Below, one piece after another: positions 62,606-64,000 of a stretch of DNA of 64,000 nt. The stretch covers positions 186,001 to 250,000 of the forward strand of contig JAQPZY010000853.1 in the NCBI GenBank assembly GCA_029931535.1. Reading direction: 5' to 3'. Position 1 is the first letter of the stretch. Each line of letters begins with the position of its first letter. This DNA is from Margaritifera margaritifera. Taxonomy: Eukaryota; Mollusca; Bivalvia; Unionida; Margaritiferidae. The position numbers and the translations under genes are program-made. The notes below the pieces were generated by a model, which worked only from the letters and a program-made list of their open reading frames with translations, ran no database searches and was not told the origin of the DNA.

Positions 62606-62780
62606 CTTCATTAGGAGAAGAGTAGAACTTCTTGCACATTTCTAGAACTCCACCATATTTGCTCTGTAACAATTCATAGGCCTCCTGGCCTCTAAGTTGC
62701 ATAAGATCCTTCAACTCATCAACTGTGAGTATGAAAGCGGGTTGCTTTGCATCAATCTCATCTGCTCCTGCGTCTGCCAT
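62606..62780 (-). CDS. ATP2B: PMCA calcium ATPase, first coding exon (residues 1-58 plus first base of codon 59)
   Basis: This exon encodes the cytosolic N-terminus of a plasma-membrane Ca2+ pump, which exports Ca2+ from the cell using ATP. The start is the ATG at 62780-62778. It has A at -3 and G at +4, and an in-frame TAG lies upstream at 62798-62796, so no longer start is possible within this exon. The protein begins MADAGADEIDAKQPAF and then shows the PMCA-typical segment with ELKDLMQLRG and YGGV, followed by CKKFYSSPNEG, matching the family's 'LRDLMELRG...YGGV...LC..L..SP.EGL' region. The exon ends in GAAG before the donor GTAAAG (62605-62600), splitting a Gly codon after its first base. 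The next exon supplies GT and continues LSGNP, so the join is clean. The first residues before ELKDLM are poorly conserved in PMCAs, as expected. No signal peptide is seen or expected. Confidence 0.95.
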
Positions 62781-62816
62781 TCTGTACACTGTGTTGGTCT
62801 ACTGATCAAGAACAAC
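62781..62816 (-). other. ATP2B: 5' UTR part of the start-codon exon, with splice acceptor
   Basis: Thirty-six bases lie between the start codon and a good acceptor (pyrimidine-rich tract ending in CTTGCAG, plus-strand 62817-62823). This implies at least one further non-coding 5' exon upstream. The in-frame TAG is in this piece. No promoter can be placed from this window. Confidence 0.75.
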
Positions 62817-64000
62817 CTGCAAGGAACAAAAACATGCATTAGACTTTGTATGTTCTCAGCACACATGACAAAACTGTAAAGGCTGTTCTATTTAAATATA
62901 CATGGTATGTAGGGAAGGCAATTTTTAAAAAATATATCCCAGGGTACTCTGATTACTCGAAGAGTTCATACTAAAATAACACAAAATTCTAAATTGCATC
63001 TATGGGTAACTACTCCATGTTGAAAGTGCCTTCCCTGGGTCCCAAGTAGGTTTTACTGGAACAGCCCTAAATTAGGATCTTTCTTTAAAAAAATATGGCT
63101 CTTCTAAGACTTAGAATCAATATACTCAAAGTATCACATTTAAATTTTGAAATTTTCAGCTTCTAAGCTTTTTTTTCTTCAGAAAATTATGACACGATGC
63201 ATACAGCAGCAGGCCACAAAAAATTGTATTACTGCAATACTTTTTGTGGTGCAGATTTGACAAATTATGTGAAAATCTAATGAGGAATTCATCGTTATCA
63301 TTAATGACCATTCTTTCAGTTACTGTATGATTGTAACTTGTTCTTACATCTGTGCAGAATTTTTGCAGAGACAAAATGTACATTACTTTAAGTTTTTTTT
63401 TTGTTTCCTCTGCAAGTTCAAAAAATACTGTAAAGAGTGAAGAATAAGTAACAAATAATGTGGCATCTGGTTTAGTGTGGTAAGTGTGCAGTACCTGAGC
63501 CATCAGAGTATAAAGGTCTTTTCAAGTAAACATTCCTTTCTAGTGACCAAACATGACAGTCAAGTGGGATTAAAAGTATGCACACTTCACACGCCCATGA
63601 CACTTGCAAAATAGATGAACAAACCCTCTAGGCTTCCATATATCTAACATTCTAGTAAATAAAGCAGTGCCATATATTGTGACATAATTCTAACTGGCCA
63701 CCAGATTATATTGCCTAAAGCAATGTTCATGGAAAACAAAAAACAAATACATGTAGTGTGATGGATAGGACACCTGTTTCTTTGTAAACTACAATGACAT
63801 GTAACTCCTTAAACAATGATATCAGCATTTATGGGCCATATATTTGATAATATTACTTTATGTGTGATGTTGCAAGCAAAAAATGGATAAATAAGGAAAT
63901 TATTATTTATTTTTTTTTTAAGGCCAAAATGGGCCTGATGTCGCTCACCTGGCTTACATAACTTAACAGCTGACCTTTTTACAATAAAGTAGGCTTATAT
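62817..64000 (-). other. Intron or 5' flank upstream of the start-codon exon
   Basis: The good acceptor at 62817 shows that this is intronic at least at its left edge. I see no defined promoter, CpG-rich stretch or upstream UTR exon. The right edge holds a dispersed-repeat end. A 115-codon open frame near 63.2-63.5 kb has no recognisable domain. Confidence 0.5.
63910..64000 (-). repeat. Dispersed repeat end at window edge
   Basis: AAGGCCAAAATGGGCCTGAT followed by GTCGCTCACCTGGCTTACAT looks like the reversed 'CAGGTGAGC' terminus of the repeats at 1.6 and 48.2 kb. It continues past the window. Confidence 0.5.

Noticed and set aside
63156..63503. 115-codon minus-strand frame upstream of the PMCA start exon
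   Set aside because: No recognisable domain, lysine-run ends from poly-T DNA, and it sits in what the splice acceptor shows to be intron or flank.

Overview
This is an AT-rich animal genomic window with widely spaced exons. It holds the 5' part of one recognisable protein-coding gene, on the minus strand: a plasma-membrane calcium-transporting ATPase (PMCA, ATP2B family). Five coding exons (62780 down to 17643) encode residues 1 to about 297, running from the start codon through the cytosolic N-terminus, TM1, TM2, the actuator domain with its TGES loop, and the lysine-rich stretch before TM3. All five donors interrupt a codon after its first base, all have GT/AG borders, and the joined protein is collinear with known PMCAs. 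The rest of the gene (TM3 onward, including the phosphorylation site) lies left of position 1. At least one more 5' UTR exon lies above 62817, possibly outside the window.

Almost everything else is intronic and full of repeats. The genome looks like a mollusc, probably a bivalve. This rests on the PMCA sequence, on tRNA-derived SINEs, and on dispersed repeats ending near a CAGGTGAGCTAAAA-like motif that I associate with molluscs. The species cannot be assigned from the sequence alone.

Layout: 1-17642 is the distal intron (a 45-bp satellite at 12.0-13.0 kb, foldback elements, small DNA transposons). 17643-17807 is exon 5, and 22758-22883 is exon 4. 22884-32392 is an intron with back-to-back SINEs and LINE tails. 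32393-32632 is exon 3. 32633-43723 is an intron with a nested hAT insertion. 43724-43906 is exon 2. 43907-62605 is an 18.7-kb intron with three tandem arrays and long blocks of a 'gatggc' repeat. 62606-62816 holds the start codon, and 62817-64000 is an upstream intron or flank.

The most notable non-genic structures are: (1) a family of about 215-bp elements built from terminal inverted repeats flanking two different internal hairpins, at least ten copies in both orientations; (2) a hAT relic inserted in one of these with an exact 8-bp target duplication; (3) SINEs whose 3' tails resemble the 3' tails of LINE fragments in the same window; (4) repeats carrying nuclear-receptor-type motifs (TGACCTTGACCT, and one exact DR1). 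I found no prokaryotic operon, CRISPR array or defence system. I do not think the window contains a new multi-gene system; the two-hairpin element is the best candidate for something not well described.
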